Positions 1-8,870 of a stretch of DNA of 64,000 nucleotides are shown piece after piece. The stretch is from Streptomyces lydicus (GTDB lineage Bacteria; Actinomycetota; Actinomycetes; Streptomycetales; Streptomycetaceae). How positions within the stretch are numbered: position 1 is the stretch's first letter; the number at the start of each line of letters is the position of its first letter. A model generated the notes under the pieces. The model had not been told where the DNA came from. It saw only the letters and a list, made by a program, of their open reading frames with translations, and did no database searches. The translations under genes were made by a program, and so were the position numbers. Location: contig NZ_CP017157.1 in the NCBI RefSeq assembly GCF_001729485.1, positions 1,612,001-1,676,000 on the forward strand, read 5' to 3'.

Positions 1-484
1 CGACCCCGTCGATGTGGATCGTCGGAGTGCCGACGTCCTCGCCGACCGGATCCATGCCCTCGTGGTGGCTCTTGCGCAGCGCGTCGTCGTACGCCTCGCT
101 GTCGGCCGCCCGGGCCAGCTCGGCCGGCAGCCCGACCTCGGCCAGGGCCTCCTCGATGACGGTCGCGGTGTCCTCGCGGCCGTCGTTGTGGATCCGGGTG
201 CCGAGCGCGGTGTACAGGTCGCGCAGTACGCCCTCGCCATGCTCCTGAGCGGCCGCGATGCACACGCGTACGGGGCCCCAGCCGGCGTCCAGCAGCTCCC
301 GGTACTTCTGCGGGAGGTCCTCGCGGCCTTCGTTGAGCACCGACAGGCTCATGACCCGGAACCGCAGATCCAGGTCGCGGTGCTGCTCGACCTCCAGGAT
401 CCAGCGGGAGGAGATCCAGGCGAACGGGCAGATGGGGTCGAAGTAGAAGTCGACGGAGTGGCGGGTACTGCTCGGGTTGGTCAT
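1..484 (-). CDS. DsbA-family oxidoreductase (mycothiol-dependent nitroreductase-like), 3' part cut by window edge
   Basis: The reading frame starts at the ATG at 484 ([20 protein letters not shown]) and runs off the left end of the window with no stop, so the C-terminal part is missing. The thioredoxin-like N-terminus carries C19-P-F-A22 followed by W23, placed where the CPWC motif of the Rv2466c-type, mycothiol-linked DsbA relatives sits; the second cysteine is absent, so a one-cysteine mechanism is implied. Downstream the chain reads [12 protein letters not shown] and [10 protein letters not shown], the latter being the cis-Pro loop region typical of the family. It probably acts in the cytoplasm in thiol redox or nitro-compound reduction with mycothiol. 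The neighbouring MarR-type regulator is on the same strand upstream of it but separated by about 135 bases. Substrate unknown. Confidence 0.8.
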   Translation of the reverse strand, partial: MTNPSSTRHSVDFYFDPICPFAWISSRWILEVEQHRDLDLRFRVMSLSVLNEGREDLPQKYRELLDAGWGPVRVCIAAAQEHGEGVLRDLYTALGTRIHNDGREDTATVIEEALAEVGLPAELARAADSEAYDDALRKSHHEGMDPVGEDVGTPTIHIDGV

Positions 485-620
485 ACGGCCGAGATTAGAA
501 CGCCACCCGGCCCGCTCGCTCGGTCCACCTGTCCGTGGTGATCGTGGGCCAATTCCGCGGGCCGGTGCCCGCGGCGCCCTTCCCCCGCGGGAGGCGGCCG
601 GCGGGCGCACCCCGCACGGC

Positions 621-1052
621 TCACTCGGGCGCCACGCCCAGCATCCGCTGCAGCAGTTCCTTGAGCAGCGTGCGCTCGGCGACCGTCAGCTTGCCGAGGG
701 GCTCGCGCGCGAAGTGCAGCGACGTGCGCAGCGCCTCGGCCGTGCGCGCGCCCTCGGCCGTCGGGGCGGCGAGCTTGACGCGGCGGTCCGCCGGGTCGGG
801 GCGGCGCTCGACCAGGCCGCGGGCCTCCAGGCGATCCACTATGCCGGTGACGTTCGAGGGCTCGCACTTCAGCCGCTCGGCGACCTTACGCATCGGTAGC
901 GGCTCGACGGAGAGGAGAGTGAGTACCCGGGCCTGGGCACCGGTGAGGGAGTGCTCGGCCGCGGCGTGCTCGTACTCCTCGTGGTAGCGGACGACGACGG
1001 TGCCGATGAGGTCGACGACCTCGACGGTCAAGGAGTCTGCGCGCGGTGTCAT
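621..1052 (-). CDS. MarR-family transcriptional regulator
   Basis: The 143-residue protein has the winged-helix MarR fold: dimerisation helix, [12 protein letters not shown], recognition helix region [20 protein letters not shown] and the wing [16 protein letters not shown] with the conserved D-x-R. The ATG at 1052 is taken as start; a TTG at 1070 would add six residues (MGTLVS) and cannot be excluded, since neither has a clear ribosome site. It lies head to head with the CurA-type reductase at 1142, with a strong promoter between them, so it is likely an autoregulated repressor of that reductase. MarR proteins of this context usually sense electrophiles, oxidants or phenolics; the ligand here is not evident. 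A single Cys sits in the HTH (LKCEP), which could allow redox sensing. Confidence 0.9.
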   Translation of the reverse strand: MTPRADSLTVEVVDLIGTVVVRYHEEYEHAAAEHSLTGAQARVLTLLSVEPLPMRKVAERLKCEPSNVTGIVDRLEARGLVERRPDPADRRVKLAAPTAEGARTAEALRTSLHFAREPLGKLTVAERTLLKELLQRMLGVAPE

Positions 1053-1074
1053 GGACACCAGGGTACCCAATTGC

Positions 1075-1104
1075 TTGACAGCATGAAATATCGATGCGCA
1101 TTAT
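1075..1104 (+). promoter_or_regulatory. Promoter of the CurA-type reductase, probable MarR target
   Basis: TTGACA (1075-1080) and CATTAT (1099-1104) are separated by 18 bases, a strong vegetative-type promoter and an AT-rich island in GC-rich DNA. The 8-bp palindrome ATGCGCAT (1094-1101) overlaps the -10 box and is a possible MarR operator. Promoter match is seen directly; regulation is inferred from the divergent arrangement. Confidence 0.6.
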
Positions 1105-1141
1105 TGTTTCAGCACCTGAAGCATTAGGAAGGACCGCGCTC

Positions 1142-2161
<1,020 letters not shown>

Positions 2162-2315
2162 CGGCCGAATTCCGAGGGGCGAGGTCTGAAGGCAGGGCTG
2201 AGGCCCGTCGCTTGCCGCGCCCGCTCGTCGGACCCTTGCGCCCGCCCGTTAGGCTCGGCGGCAAGCCGTCGCGATCCGTGGGCGCGAGTCGCGGCGAACT
2301 ACAGGAGGATTTCGT

Positions 2316-2744
2316 ATGTCCATCCAGACCGTCGATGTCGTCTACACCGCCGTCGCCACCGCTGAGAACGGCCGTGACGGCCGGGTCGCCAGCGACGACG
2401 GCAAGCTCGACGTGGTCGTCAACCCGCCCAAGGAGCAGGGTGGCAGCGGCGCCGGTACCAACCCGGAGCAGCTGTTCGCGGCCGGTTACAGCGCCTGCTT
2501 CCAGGGCGCGCTGAGCGTCGTCGCCCGCCGGGAGAACGCCGATGTCTCGGGCTCCCGCGTGACCGCGAAGGTCGGCATCGGCAAGACCCCGGACGGCGGT
2601 TTCGGCCTCACGGTCGAGATCTCCGCGTCGATCCCGAACGTCGATGAGGCCACCGCCAAGGACCTCGTGGAGAAGGCGCACCAGGTGTGCCCGTACTCGA
2701 ACGCGACCCGGGGCAACATCGACGTCAAGCTGACCGTCGCCTGA
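2316..2744 (+). CDS. ohr: Organic hydroperoxide resistance protein Ohr (OsmC family)
   Basis: A 142-residue OsmC-family peroxidase that reduces organic hydroperoxides. The two catalytic cysteines are C61 (in GYSACFQGAL) and C125 (in HQVCPYSNATRGN), the spacing expected of the Ohr branch rather than the OsmC branch. The N-terminal region NPEQLFAAGYSAC and the motif CPYSNA are typical. The start ATG follows the ribosome site AGGAGG by about 7 bases. It stands alone between a reductase and a strong terminator at 2794-2824. No divergent OhrR gene is adjacent; the MarR gene 1.2 kb upstream could in principle fill that role but is separated by another gene. The last codons and the stop are included in a tandem duplication. 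Confidence 0.93.
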   Translation: MSIQTVDVVYTAVATAENGRDGRVASDDGKLDVVVNPPKEQGGSGAGTNPEQLFAAGYSACFQGALSVVARRENADVSGSRVTAKVGIGKTPDGGFGLTVEISASIPNVDEATAKDLVEKAHQVCPYSNATRGNIDVKLTVA

Positions 2745-2779
2745 TCCACCGCTGACAGTCGCCTGATCCACCGCTGACG
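2736..2779 (+). repeat. 22-bp tandem duplication across the ohr stop codon
   Basis: Two consecutive 22-base copies (2736-2757 and 2758-2779), identical except possibly the last base. The unit starts GTCGCCTGATCCACC and includes the ohr stop codon, so the second copy puts a spare copy of the last coding triplets and stop just beyond the gene. Probably a recent slippage event; no effect on the protein. Confidence 0.85.
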
Positions 2780-2793
2780 TACGCGTCAGTCCT

Positions 2794-2824
2794 AGGGCCG
2801 CATCCCGCCATGGGGTGCGGCCCT
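2794..2824 (+). terminator. Rho-independent-type terminator after ohr
   Basis: A 13-bp stem (AGGGCCGCATCCC with GGGGTGCGGCCCT, one G.T pair) around a 5-base loop, starting 50 bases after the ohr stop. No T-tract, as is usual in Streptomyces. Confidence 0.75.
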
Positions 2825-3093
2825 CGGTGTGTGGTGCCCCCGCAGGCCGGTGTGCCCGGCCTTGCCGTCGCGCCGATCCGAGTCGCGGGTGGCGCGGATC
2901 CGGAACGGCGTTCGGCTTCCCGGCGTCCGGCTTCCCGGTGCCCGGTGCCCGGTGCCCGGGAATTCTCACCTCGTGTCTTCAACTCGCGCTATTCTTAAGG
3001 GGCTTCACCACGTTCCTCCCCACAGCTCCGTCGGCCGGTCCGTCGACGGGGGCCCTGGTCTCCGGGGCCTGTCCGGAGGAGCGAGGAGGAGCG

Positions 3094-3219
3094 ATGGACG
3101 ATCAGAACACGGAGCAGGAAAGCGACCGGTGGACCCCACCTGACAGATGGCAGGTGGTGATCGGGGTGCTGGGCCTGCTTGTGGCGATCGTCGCTTGTGT
3201 GGGGCAGTTCGCCCGGTAA
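3094..3219 (+). CDS. Small single-pass membrane protein, function unknown
   Basis: A 41-residue frame starting at ATG 3094, preceded by a very good ribosome site (GGAGG repeated, the last 5-8 bases upstream). The sequence has a charged, acidic N-terminus (MDDQNTEQESDRWTPPDRW) and one hydrophobic segment of about 18 residues (VVIGVLGLLVAIVACVG) ending QFAR, so it should sit in the membrane with the N-terminus most likely in the cytoplasm. It is not recognised as any named family. It is followed by low-complexity DNA and the ribose operon on the same strand. The strength of the ribosome site and the clean amphipathic layout support a real gene; translation is not proven. Confidence 0.5.
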   Translation: MDDQNTEQESDRWTPPDRWQVVIGVLGLLVAIVACVGQFAR

Positions 3220-3320
3220 GCGCCGGGTCGGGCCCGCATGGTCCGGACACGGCCGGTGTCCGCCGTAACGGCGGAACGGTCAACGGGGGAGTGCCCGGGC
3301 TCGGTGTTCCTCGGTTTGCC

Positions 3321-3355
3321 CTGCTGCCTGCTGCCTGCTGCCTGCTGCCTGCTGT
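3321..3355 (+). repeat. Heptanucleotide tandem repeat CTGCTGC x5
   Basis: Five head-to-tail copies of CTGCTGC, the last ending in T. The period is not a multiple of three times an even codon use and no gene crosses it. One of several micro- and minisatellites in and around the ribose operon. Confidence 0.9.
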
Positions 3356-3610
3356 CCGGGGCGCCCTGACGGGTTTCTGCCGCCGGCGGGTTTTCGTTCT
3401 TCGTGCGGGTCTTCCTTCTTCGCGGGGAGACGGTCCGCTCGCCGGGGTGTCGCCCGTTTCCTGTCTGCGTCTGCCTCTGCGCCTGGCCTGCGTATGCGCC
3501 TGCGTCTGTGCCTGCGGGGGCGTGTGCTCGCGCCGCTGTGCCCGTTCGTCGGGCTGGTCGTGTCTCTGGTGGGGGCGGTGCGGTGTGACGTAGGCAACGT
3601 TCGCGGTGTC

Positions 3611-3674
3611 TTGACGTGAGCGCCGTGTAATCGATTTCGTAGCCCTCACGCAATTCTCGCGGAAACGATTACAT
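3611..3674 (+). promoter_or_regulatory. rbsR promoter region with two LacI-family operators
   Basis: TTGACG (3611-3616) is a good -35 box. Two near-palindromes of LacI/PurR type follow: TGTAATCGATTTC at 3626-3638, centred on CG, and GGAAACGATTACAT at 3661-3674, which is close to the reverse complement of the first. Both match the A/T-CG-A/T core bound by LacI-type regulators and lie 42-90 bases upstream of rbsR, so autoregulation and ribose control are likely. Binding is inferred. Confidence 0.6.
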
Positions 3675-3715
3675 CCCGATGAGGGCCACCCCACGGACGG
3701 AACGGCAACGGCGCC

Positions 3716-4717
3716 ATGGCGAACATCAAAGATGTGGCAGAACGGGCAGGGGTGTCCGTCGCCACGGTCTCCCGGGTACTCAACGGCCACAGTCCCGTCG
3801 CCGAGACCCGTGAGCGGGTGCTCGCCGCCGTACGGGAGCTGGGCTACCGCCCCAACAACGTCGCCCGCGCGCTGCGCACCGCCCGCACCGGCGCGCTCGG
3901 CCTGGTCATCAGCGACCTCACCAACCCCTTCTTCACCGAGCTGGCCGACGCCGTCGAGGACGCCGCCCGCAGCCTCGGCTACAGCCTGGTCATCGGCAAC
4001 GCCGGCGAGCGCCCCGAGCAGCAGGACGACTACATCCGTACGCTGCTCGACCGGCGGATCGACGGCCTGCTGGTCAGTTCGGCCGGTACCGGCTCGGCGA
4101 TGCTCAGCGAGGTCGTCGCGTCGGGGACGCCGCTGGTGCTGCTGGACCGGACCGTTCCCGGAGTCGACGCCCCCTGCGTACGGGCCGACGGTCGCGCCGC
4201 GCTGACCGACCTCGCCGCCCACCTGGCCGCGCTCGGCCGCCGTCGCCCCGCGATCATCGTGGCGCCCGCCGGCACCCCCACCGGCGACGAGCGCCTCGAC
4301 CTCTTCCGTACGGCGCTGGCCGCGCACGGGATCGCACTTCCCGACGAGCGGGTAGGTGCCACGCCCGATCTCCAGCCCACCGGCGGGCGTCGGGTGATGA
4401 GCAATTTCCTCGACCTCCCCGAGCCGCCGGACGCGGTGCTGGCCACCGACAACCTGATGGCGCTGGGCGCGATGGACGAACTCCGGGCGCGCGGCCTACG
4501 GGTTCCCGATGACATGGCGCTGGTGGTCTACGACGACGGGCCGTGGTTCGCCCACACCGATCCGCCGCTGACCGCCATCGCGCAGCCCACCCGCGAACTG
4601 GGTCGGGCCGCCGTCCACACCCTGCTGGAGCGGATCGAGGGCCGGGGCGCTGAGTCGGTGCTGCTGCCGGCCCGGTTGATCGCCCGACGATCTTGTGGCG
4701 AACCGGCCGCGCCCTGA
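3716..4717 (+). CDS. rbsR: LacI-family transcriptional regulator of ribose operon (RbsR-like)
   Basis: A 333-residue LacI/GalR-type repressor. The N-terminal HTH is classical (IKDVAERAGVSVATVSRVLN, residues 4-23) with the hinge NNVARALRTART, followed by the periplasmic-binding-protein-like ligand domain from about residue 60 (LGLVISDLTNPFF through the C-terminal TAIAQPTRELGRAAV). It starts the gene run rbsR-rbsA-rbsC-rbsB-rbsK on the same strand, 428 bases before rbsA, and has two CG-centred operators in front of it. By context the inducer is ribose or a close pentose. The name is by position; the ligand cannot be read from sequence. Confidence 0.88.
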   Translation: MANIKDVAERAGVSVATVSRVLNGHSPVAETRERVLAAVRELGYRPNNVARALRTARTGALGLVISDLTNPFFTELADAVEDAARSLGYSLVIGNAGERPEQQDDYIRTLLDRRIDGLLVSSAGTGSAMLSEVVASGTPLVLLDRTVPGVDAPCVRADGRAALTDLAAHLAALGRRRPAIIVAPAGTPTGDERLDLFRTALAAHGIALPDERVGATPDLQPTGGRRVMSNFLDLPEPPDAVLATDNLMALGAMDELRARGLRVPDDMALVVYDDGPWFAHTDPPLTAIAQPTRELGRAAVHTLLERIEGRGAESVLLPARLIARRSCGEPAAP

Positions 4718-5145
4718 ACGAGCCCCCGAGCGGGCAGCCGAGCTGAGTCGCCGGCCGAGCCGCCGGCGGAGTCGTCGCCCGTGTCGCCGGCTGCGTCGTC
4801 GAGCGGGCTGTCGCCCCGTCCGCTGCTACGAGCTGGCCGGCCCGGGCAACCCGGGGCCCCGGCAGCCCCGCCCGACGGCCCCGAAACCCCGAAACCCCGA
4901 CAGCCCGACACCGCGACACCCGAGGCCCCGGACCAACCGACAGCTGGCACACCGGCCCCACAAGTAGGCCGGGCCCGGCACCCGCTTCAGCGCAACCGAG
5001 CACCTTCCGGAGCAGCTTTCCGTCCACCCTTCCGACCACTCTTCCAACCACCCTTCCGAGCAACCTTCCAACCACCCTTCCGAGCAACTTCCGAGCAACC
5101 TTCCGTCACCGAGCACACCACCACCGAAGAAGAGAGGGGCAGCGC
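4718..5145 (+). other. Long repeat-rich leader between rbsR and rbsA
   Basis: No gene supported. The first half is CCGG-rich with an ACCCCGAA periodicity (about 4883-4905). The right part is built from CTTCCGAGCAAC-like units: a perfect 24-base tandem pair at 5041-5064 and 5065-5088, with decayed copies on both sides (5003-5110). The rbsA ribosome site (GAAGAGAGGGG) follows. The array would lie in the 5' leader of rbsA if it is transcribed from the rbsR side. Confidence 0.75.
5041..5088 (+). repeat. 24-bp perfect tandem duplication with flanking decayed copies
   Basis: Unit begins CTTCCAACCACCCTTCC and ends GAGCAAC; two identical copies, with partial copies (CTTCCGAGCAAC) continuing to 5105. 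Direct repeats without spacers, so not a CRISPR. Confidence 0.9.
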
Positions 5146-6849
5146 ATGACCGGCGTCAACGACGACGTACCGGGCGGCCGCGAACTGCTGCGCGTGGAGG
5201 GGGTGACCAAGTCGTTCCCGGGCGTCCGCGCGCTCGACGGTGTGGATCTGAGCCTGCGCACCGGCGAGGTGCATGTGCTGCTCGGTGAGAACGGCGCGGG
5301 CAAGAGCACCCTGATCAAGATGCTTTCCGGCGCCCATCGCCCCGACGGCGGCCGCATCCTCGTCGACGGCCGGCCGGGCCCGAAGGAGAACGAGGACGAG
5401 GGCGAGGACCAGGGCGAGGGCGAGGTGCTGCGCGAGGTGCAGATCCGCTCCGCGCAGGACGCGGAGCGCCTCGGGATCGCCACCATCTACCAGGAGTTCA
5501 ACCTCGTCCCCGGACTGACCGTGGCCGAGAACATCTTCCTCGGCCGGCAGCCGCGCACCGCCCTCGGCCTCGTCGACAAGAAGACCATGTACGCCCGCGC
5601 CGCCGAGCTGCTGGCACGCGTACGCCTCGATGTCTCGCCGCGCACCCCGGTCGGCGAACTCGGCATCGCGCGCCTGCAGATGGTCGAGATCGCCAAGGCG
5701 CTCAGCACCGCGGTGCTCACCTCCGAGGAGGTCGAGACGCTCTTCACGATCGTCCGCGAGCTGCGTGACGCCGGCGTCGGCATCATCTTCATCACCCACC
5801 ACCTGGAGGAGATCGGCGCCCTCGGCGACCGGGTCACCGTGCTGCGCGACGGGCGTTCCGTCGCCGAGGTGCCGGCCTCGACGGACGAGGACGAGCTGAT
5901 CCGCCTCATGGTGGGCCGCGACATCACCGAGCAGTACCCCCGGCGGCGCCCGGCGGCGCCCGAAGAGCCCGGCGTGCCCCTGCTTCGGGTCCGGGGGCTG
6001 ACGCGCAACGGGGCGGTCGCCGGGGGGCCGGTGTTCGCGGACATCGACTTCGAGGTGCGGGCCGGTGAGGTCGTGGGCCTGGCCGGACTGGTCGGCGCGG
6101 GCCGTACGGAGGTGGCGCGGGCGGTCTTCGGTGTGGACCGCTACGACGCCGGAACGGTCGAGATCGACGGTGAGCAGTTGGCCCGCGGCGATGTGCGGGC
6201 CGCGATGCGGGCCGGGCTCGGCCTCGTACCGGAGGACCGCAAGGGCCAGGGCCTGGTCCTGGACGCCTCCCTGCAGGACAACCTCACCCTCGCCCGGCTC
6301 GACCGCGACACCCGCGGCGGCCTGGTCGACCGCAGTGCGCAGCGGCGCTCGGCGGCCGCCGTCGCCGAGCAGTTGAAGGTCCGGATGAGCGGGCTGGCGC
6401 AGCCCGCCCGTACGCTCTCCGGCGGCAACCAGCAGAAGCTCGTCATCGGCAAGTGGCTGCTGGCGGACACCAGGCTGCTGATTCTCGACGAGCCCACCCG
6501 CGGCATCGACGTCGGCGCCAAGGTCGAGATCTACCAGCTCATCAACGAACTGACGGCGTCCGGCCGGGCGGTGCTGATGATCTCCAGCGATCTGCCCGAG
6601 GTGCTCGGCATGAGCGACCGGGTGCTGGTGATGTCCCAGGGACGGCTGGCCGGTGAGCTGTCGGCCGACGAGGCCACCCAGGACGCCGTGATGGAGCTGG
6701 CACTCCAGCCTCCGGGCGGCAGCCCGGCGAGCACGGACACGGACGCCGACACCGACACGGACACCGGCACCGGCACCGGCACGAGCAATGACACCCACAC
6801 GAGCAATGACGCCAACGAGAGCGCGATGGAGGGCTCCGATGTCCGCTGA
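5146..6849 (+). CDS. rbsA: Ribose ABC transporter ATP-binding protein RbsA, first ATPase domain lacking Walker B
   Basis: A double-NBD sugar importer ATPase of 567 residues, against about 500 for the family. NBD1 has Walker A GENGAGKST (47-55), Q-loop Q116 and the H-loop THH (217-219). However, the chain goes from EIAKALS187 straight to TAVLTSEEVE: the normal stretch of about 11 residues with the Walker B strand and DEP is missing. NBD1 also carries an acidic low-complexity insertion (residues 76-97). NBD2 has the family's usual degenerate Walker A GLVGAGRTE (314-322), signature LSGGN (424-428) and an intact Walker B LLILDEPTRG (444-453). A 45-residue Asp/Thr/Gly-rich tail (from about 523) ends the protein. 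Translation overlaps rbsC by 11 bases. The gene is recognisable, but ATP hydrolysis by this copy is doubtful. Confidence 0.9.
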   Translation: MTGVNDDVPGGRELLRVEGVTKSFPGVRALDGVDLSLRTGEVHVLLGENGAGKSTLIKMLSGAHRPDGGRILVDGRPGPKENEDEGEDQGEGEVLREVQIRSAQDAERLGIATIYQEFNLVPGLTVAENIFLGRQPRTALGLVDKKTMYARAAELLARVRLDVSPRTPVGELGIARLQMVEIAKALSTAVLTSEEVETLFTIVRELRDAGVGIIFITHHLEEIGALGDRVTVLRDGRSVAEVPASTDEDELIRLMVGRDITEQYPRRRPAAPEEPGVPLLRVRGLTRNGAVAGGPVFADIDFEVRAGEVVGLAGLVGAGRTEVARAVFGVDRYDAGTVEIDGEQLARGDVRAAMRAGLGLVPEDRKGQGLVLDASLQDNLTLARLDRDTRGGLVDRSAQRRSAAAVAEQLKVRMSGLAQPARTLSGGNQQKLVIGKWLLADTRLLILDEPTRGIDVGAKVEIYQLINELTASGRAVLMISSDLPEVLGMSDRVLVMSQGRLAGELSADEATQDAVMELALQPPGGSPASTDTDADTDTDTGTGTGTSNDTHTSNDANESAMEGSDVR

Positions 6850-7846
6850 AGTGAAGACGGGAGCCGCCGCGGCGGCGGTGGGACGAGCACCGGACCGGGA
6901 CGGCCCCGGGCAGTGGTTCTCGCGGGCGGTCCTCAGGAACGGTCCGCTGGGCGGCCTGATCGCCCTGGTGGTCGTGATGGCGGTGCTGTCGCGGGACTTC
7001 CTCAACGGGCAGAACCTGCTGAACGTCGGTGTGCAGGCGTCGGTCACCGCGATCCTCGCCTTCGGCGTCACCTTCGTGATCGTCTCGGCCGGTATCGATC
7101 TGTCGGTGGGCTCGGTCGCCGGGCTCTCCGCCATCGTCGTCGCCTGGGCGGCCACCGATCAGGGGCTGCCGGTCTGGGCAGCGGTACTGCTCGGGCTCGC
7201 GGTCGGGGCGGCGGCCGGTCTGGTCTCCGGCGCGCTCGTCGCGTACGGCAAACTGCCCGCGTTCATCGCGACGTTGGCGATGCTGTCGGTGGGCCGCGGC
7301 CTGGCCCTGGTCATCTCGGGCGGATCGCCGGTGCCGTTCCCCGCCTCGGTCAGCCGGCTCGGTGACACCCTCGGCGGCTGGCTGCCGGTGCCGGTGCTGG
7401 TCATGATCGCGATGGGGCTGATCGCCGCGCTGGTCCTGGCCCGTACGTACGCGGGCCGCGCGATGTTCGCGATCGGCGGCAACGAGGAGGCGGCCCGGCT
7501 CTCCGGCATCCACGTCAAGCGCCGCAAGCTGGTCATCTACGCGCTGTCCGGCGTCTTCGCCGCGGTCGCCGGCATCGTGCTCGCGGCCCGGCTCACCTCC
7601 GCCCAGCCGCAGGCCGCCACCGGCTACGAGCTGGACGCGATCGCGGCCGTGGTGATCGGCGGGGCCAGCCTCTCCGGTGGTTCCGGCAAGGCGTCCGGCA
7701 CCCTGATCGGCGCGCTGATCCTCGCCGTACTGCGCAACGGCCTCAACCTGCTGAGCGTCTCGGCGTTCTGGCAGCAGGTGGCCACCGGCCTGGTCATCGC
7801 ACTGGCGGTGCTCCTGGACACGCTGCGCCGCCGGAGCGCGCGATGA
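6839..7846 (+). CDS. rbsC: Ribose ABC transporter permease RbsC
   Basis: A 335-residue polytopic membrane protein of the BPD_transp_2 family, with about eight to ten hydrophobic helices from residue 36 onward. The signature GVTFVIVSAGIDLSVGS follows the second helix region and AIAAVVIGGASLSGGSG lies near the C-terminus; both are diagnostic for sugar-importer permeases of the RbsC/XylH type. The ATG at 6839 is preferred over upstream in-frame ATGs because GGAGGG precedes it by 5 bases; it overlaps the rbsA stop, implying translational coupling. The stop overlaps the rbsB start by 4 bases (ATGA). It forms the membrane channel with RbsA and receives ribose from RbsB. Confidence 0.93.
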   Translation: MSAEVKTGAAAAAVGRAPDRDGPGQWFSRAVLRNGPLGGLIALVVVMAVLSRDFLNGQNLLNVGVQASVTAILAFGVTFVIVSAGIDLSVGSVAGLSAIVVAWAATDQGLPVWAAVLLGLAVGAAAGLVSGALVAYGKLPAFIATLAMLSVGRGLALVISGGSPVPFPASVSRLGDTLGGWLPVPVLVMIAMGLIAALVLARTYAGRAMFAIGGNEEAARLSGIHVKRRKLVIYALSGVFAAVAGIVLAARLTSAQPQAATGYELDAIAAVVIGGASLSGGSGKASGTLIGALILAVLRNGLNLLSVSAFWQQVATGLVIALAVLLDTLRRRSAR

Positions 7847-8820
7847 GCGCCCGCGGGACGGAACGCGCCCGCATGAGCCCGGTGCGGAGGAACGTCCTGA
7901 GCAGGGGCAGGGTGGCGCTGGTGGCGGGGCTGGCGGCGACCGTCGTGCTCGGCCTGGCCGGTTGTGACCGCGGCGGCAACACCGACCTCGGCCTCGCGCT
8001 GTCGACGATGAACAACCCGTTCTTCGTCGGCATCAAGCAGGGCGCCCAGGCCGAGGCGGACGCCCGCGGACTGCACCTCAACATCACCGACGCCCAGAAC
8101 GACCCCACCCAGCAGATCAACCAGATGGAGACGTTCACCAGCCAGAACGTCAAGGCGGCCATCATCAACCCGGTCGACTCCGACGCCGCCGTACCGGCCG
8201 TCGGCGTCGCCAACCGGGCGAACGTGCCCGTCATTTCCATCGATCGCGGGGTCAACGGCGGGAAGGTCGGCTCGACGATCGCCTCCGACAACGTCGCCGG
8301 CGGCCGGCTCGCCGCGAAGACGCTGGCCGACTCGCTCGGCGGTAAGGGGAAGGTGGCGTTCCTGGAGGGCCAGCCCGGCACCTCCGCGGCCCGCGAGCGC
8401 GGCCAGGGCTTCGAAGAGGGCATCAAGAAGTACCCCGGCATCGAGGTCGTGGCCCGCCAGCCCGCGGATTTCGACCGCACCAAGGGCATGGACGTGATGA
8501 CGAACATGCTGCAGGCGCACCGCGACCTCGCCGGGGTGTTCGCCGCCAATGACGAGATGGCGCTCGGGGCGTCCAAGGCGCTGGGCGGCCGCTCGGGCAA
8601 GGACGTCAAGGTGGTCGCGTTCGACGGCACACCGGACGGCGTCAAGGCGGTGCGGGGCGGCACCCTGACGGCGACCGTCGCCCAGCAGCCGGAACTCCTC
8701 GGCAAACAGGCCGTGGACTGGGCGCTGAAGGCGGCTCGCGGTGAGAAGCTGCCGCAGTCGGTCAAGGTGCCGGTGGTGCTGGTGACGGCGCGGAACGCGG
8801 CGAAGTTCGACGGCGGGTGA
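7843..8820 (+). CDS. rbsB: Ribose-binding lipoprotein RbsB
   Basis: A 325-residue solute-binding protein of the Peripla_BP_4 class. Basic N-terminus, hydrophobic stretch and lipobox LAGC with the lipidated cysteine at residue 41 show an extracellular lipoprotein. The mature part begins LGLALSTMNNPFF, the usual first strand and ligand loop of ribose/galactose-type binding proteins, and includes INPVDSDA and FAANDEMALG. The start overlaps the rbsC stop (ATGA). An internal ATG at residue 11 is an alternative start that keeps the whole signal peptide. Delivers sugar to RbsC; ribose specificity is inferred from the adjoining ribokinase. Confidence 0.92.
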   Translation: MSARGTERARMSPVRRNVLSRGRVALVAGLAATVVLGLAGCDRGGNTDLGLALSTMNNPFFVGIKQGAQAEADARGLHLNITDAQNDPTQQINQMETFTSQNVKAAIINPVDSDAAVPAVGVANRANVPVISIDRGVNGGKVGSTIASDNVAGGRLAAKTLADSLGGKGKVAFLEGQPGTSAARERGQGFEEGIKKYPGIEVVARQPADFDRTKGMDVMTNMLQAHRDLAGVFAANDEMALGASKALGGRSGKDVKVVAFDGTPDGVKAVRGGTLTATVAQQPELLGKQAVDWALKAARGEKLPQSVKVPVVLVTARNAAKFDGG

Positions 8821-8870
8821 GCCCGCGGAGAGAACGACGCACACCTCGCACGCCTCGCATACTGCGCATA

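Larger units (their letters stand above)
3220..3715. other. Non-coding stretch before rbsR with simple repeats
   Basis: No convincing gene. It contains a five-unit CTGCTGC heptamer array (3321-3355), a degenerate CTGCGTCTG-like pyrimidine-rich tract (about 3459-3530), and at its right end the rbsR promoter and LacI-type operators. The open frames across it code for cysteine- and arginine-rich low-complexity peptides without ribosome sites. Confidence 0.7.

Noticed and set aside
3147..3593. Plus-strand frame with Cys/Leu/Pro repeats before rbsR
   Set aside because: Encoded by CTGCTGC and CTGCGTCTG repeats, no ribosome site, overlaps the small membrane protein frame.
4254..5087. Minus-strand frame with GRVVGRLLGRVVGRV start
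   Set aside because: The repeat is the translation of the CTTCCGAGCAAC-type tandem array; the rest is antisense to rbsR.
5003..5110. Repeat array as CRISPR
   Set aside because: Units are head-to-tail without unique spacers and vary in length; no cas genes nearby.
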